6,097 nt of DNA from Acidobacteriota bacterium (GTDB lineage: Bacteria; Acidobacteriota; Vicinamibacteria; Marinacidobacterales; SMYC01), in NCBI GenBank assembly GCA_029263435.1, contig JAJCXL010000044.1, positions 1 to 6,097 on the forward strand. Reading direction: 5' to 3'. The notes beneath the pieces are model-generated. The model was not told the origin of the DNA and did no database searches. It was given only the letters and a program-made list of their open reading frames with translations. Shown here piece after piece: positions 5,696 to 6,097 of this stretch (position 1 is the stretch's first letter; each line of letters opens with the position of its first letter). Position numbers and translations under genes: made by a program.

Positions 5696-6097
5696 GAAGA
5701 CGACTCGTTCGTCGGTGCCACGACACGATGTTGATACAACGTGCCGTCGACAAAACCTTGCTGACGGTAATAGGTCCTCGTTCCCACCGAGGAGATGACG
5801 GACAGCCGATCGAAGCCTCGGTCCCGCGTCACTGCGAACGCGCGCTCGAGGAGTGTCTTTCCTAATCCAGTGTGCTGTACTTTGCCGGGCTCGTGCTCTC
5901 CGATGCCAACGGCGGAGCCATAGACGTGAAGCTCCCGCACGATGGCGGCACCTTCGAGCTCCTCGATAAAAGAGCTCTCCTCCGGCAGAGACAGACGTAA
6001 GAACCCGGCGAGGCGGTCCTCCTTGGTGACGAACTGCAGAAAGATCTCCTCCCCGACCGACGTGCGGTAGCTCAAAGGTGTGAGTGTCAACTCCGCG
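5692..6097 (-). CDS. elp3: Elp3-like protein, C-terminal acetyltransferase domain (5' end outside window)
   Basis: About 135 C-terminal codons are visible and the frame stays open through the right edge. The apparent start at 6090 is an internal TTG, and Ala-Glu codons precede it. The sequence matches the GNAT domain of Elp3, not a free-standing acetyltransferase: an SVGEEIFLQF segment as the domain begins, the Elp3 signature VRELHVYGSAV, the acetyl-CoA loop QHTGLGKTLL, then ISSVGTRTYYRQQGF. In Elp3 this domain works with an N-terminal radical-SAM domain, which should lie beyond the edge, to make the carboxymethyl group on wobble uridine 34 of tRNA in the cytoplasm. Bacterial Elp3 homologues occur without the other Elongator subunits. 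It is the most upstream gene of the minus-strand cluster that can be seen. If the radical-SAM part is missing, it would instead be a stand-alone Elp3-type acetyltransferase. Confidence 0.85.
   Translation of the reverse strand, partial: AELTLTPLSYRTSVGEEIFLQFVTKEDRLAGFLRLSLPEESSFIEELEGAAIVRELHVYGSAVGIGEHEPGKVQHTGLGKTLLERAFAVTRDRGFDRLSVISSVGTRTYYRQQGFVDGTLYQHRVVAPTNESSS

Noticed and set aside
4940..5734. Long plus-strand reading frame (264 codons) opposite the class V enzyme gene
   Set aside because: It is antisense to a gene with clear motifs, its product is rich in Arg/His/Asp typical of out-of-frame GC-rich DNA, and no family is recognisable.
1..6097. A novel defence, CRISPR or mobile-element system
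   Set aside because: All six substantial genes belong to known families with intact motifs. No repeat array, transposase, integrase, toxin or nuclease/helicase pairing was found.

Overview
The window is GC-rich (about 60% by eye), gene-dense chromosomal DNA with ordinary housekeeping-type genes. A secreted von Willebrand A protein of the 'VWFA-related Acidobacterial domain' type, together with an Elp3-type tRNA-modification enzyme, suggests a member of the Acidobacteriota or a close relative. That assignment is inferred from family membership, not from a marker gene.

Left half, plus strand: a complete threonine synthase gene (thrC, 18-1295) is followed 5 bp later by a complete metallo-beta-lactamase/beta-CASP RNA-processing nuclease gene (1301-2719). 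The two look co-transcribed. The first 30 bases may hold the last codons of an upstream gene overlapping the thrC start, but this is too short to identify.

Middle: 2720-2938 is a 219-bp spacer between convergent genes. It holds two nearly identical 20-bp copies of a partly palindromic motif (core GGACCTGGTCC), 89 bp apart in the same orientation. The first copy lies just after the nuclease stop codon and runs into six Ts, so it may act as a terminator. The pair also resembles dispersed intergenic repeats.

Right half, minus strand: four tightly packed genes read right to left. They are the C-terminal acetyltransferase domain of an Elp3 homologue (cut by the window edge), a class V PLP-dependent aminotransferase-fold enzyme that overlaps it by 4 bp, a predicted rhodanese lipoprotein 5 bp further on, and a secreted VWA-domain protein. 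Spacing indicates one operon, but the products are predicted to act in different compartments (cytoplasm versus envelope), so co-transcription need not mean a shared pathway.

No RNA genes, CRISPR arrays, intact mobile elements or defence systems were seen. I found no convincing evidence of a new multi-gene system. The points most worth a second look are the intergenic repeat pair and the elp3 / class V enzyme / rhodanese neighbourhood.
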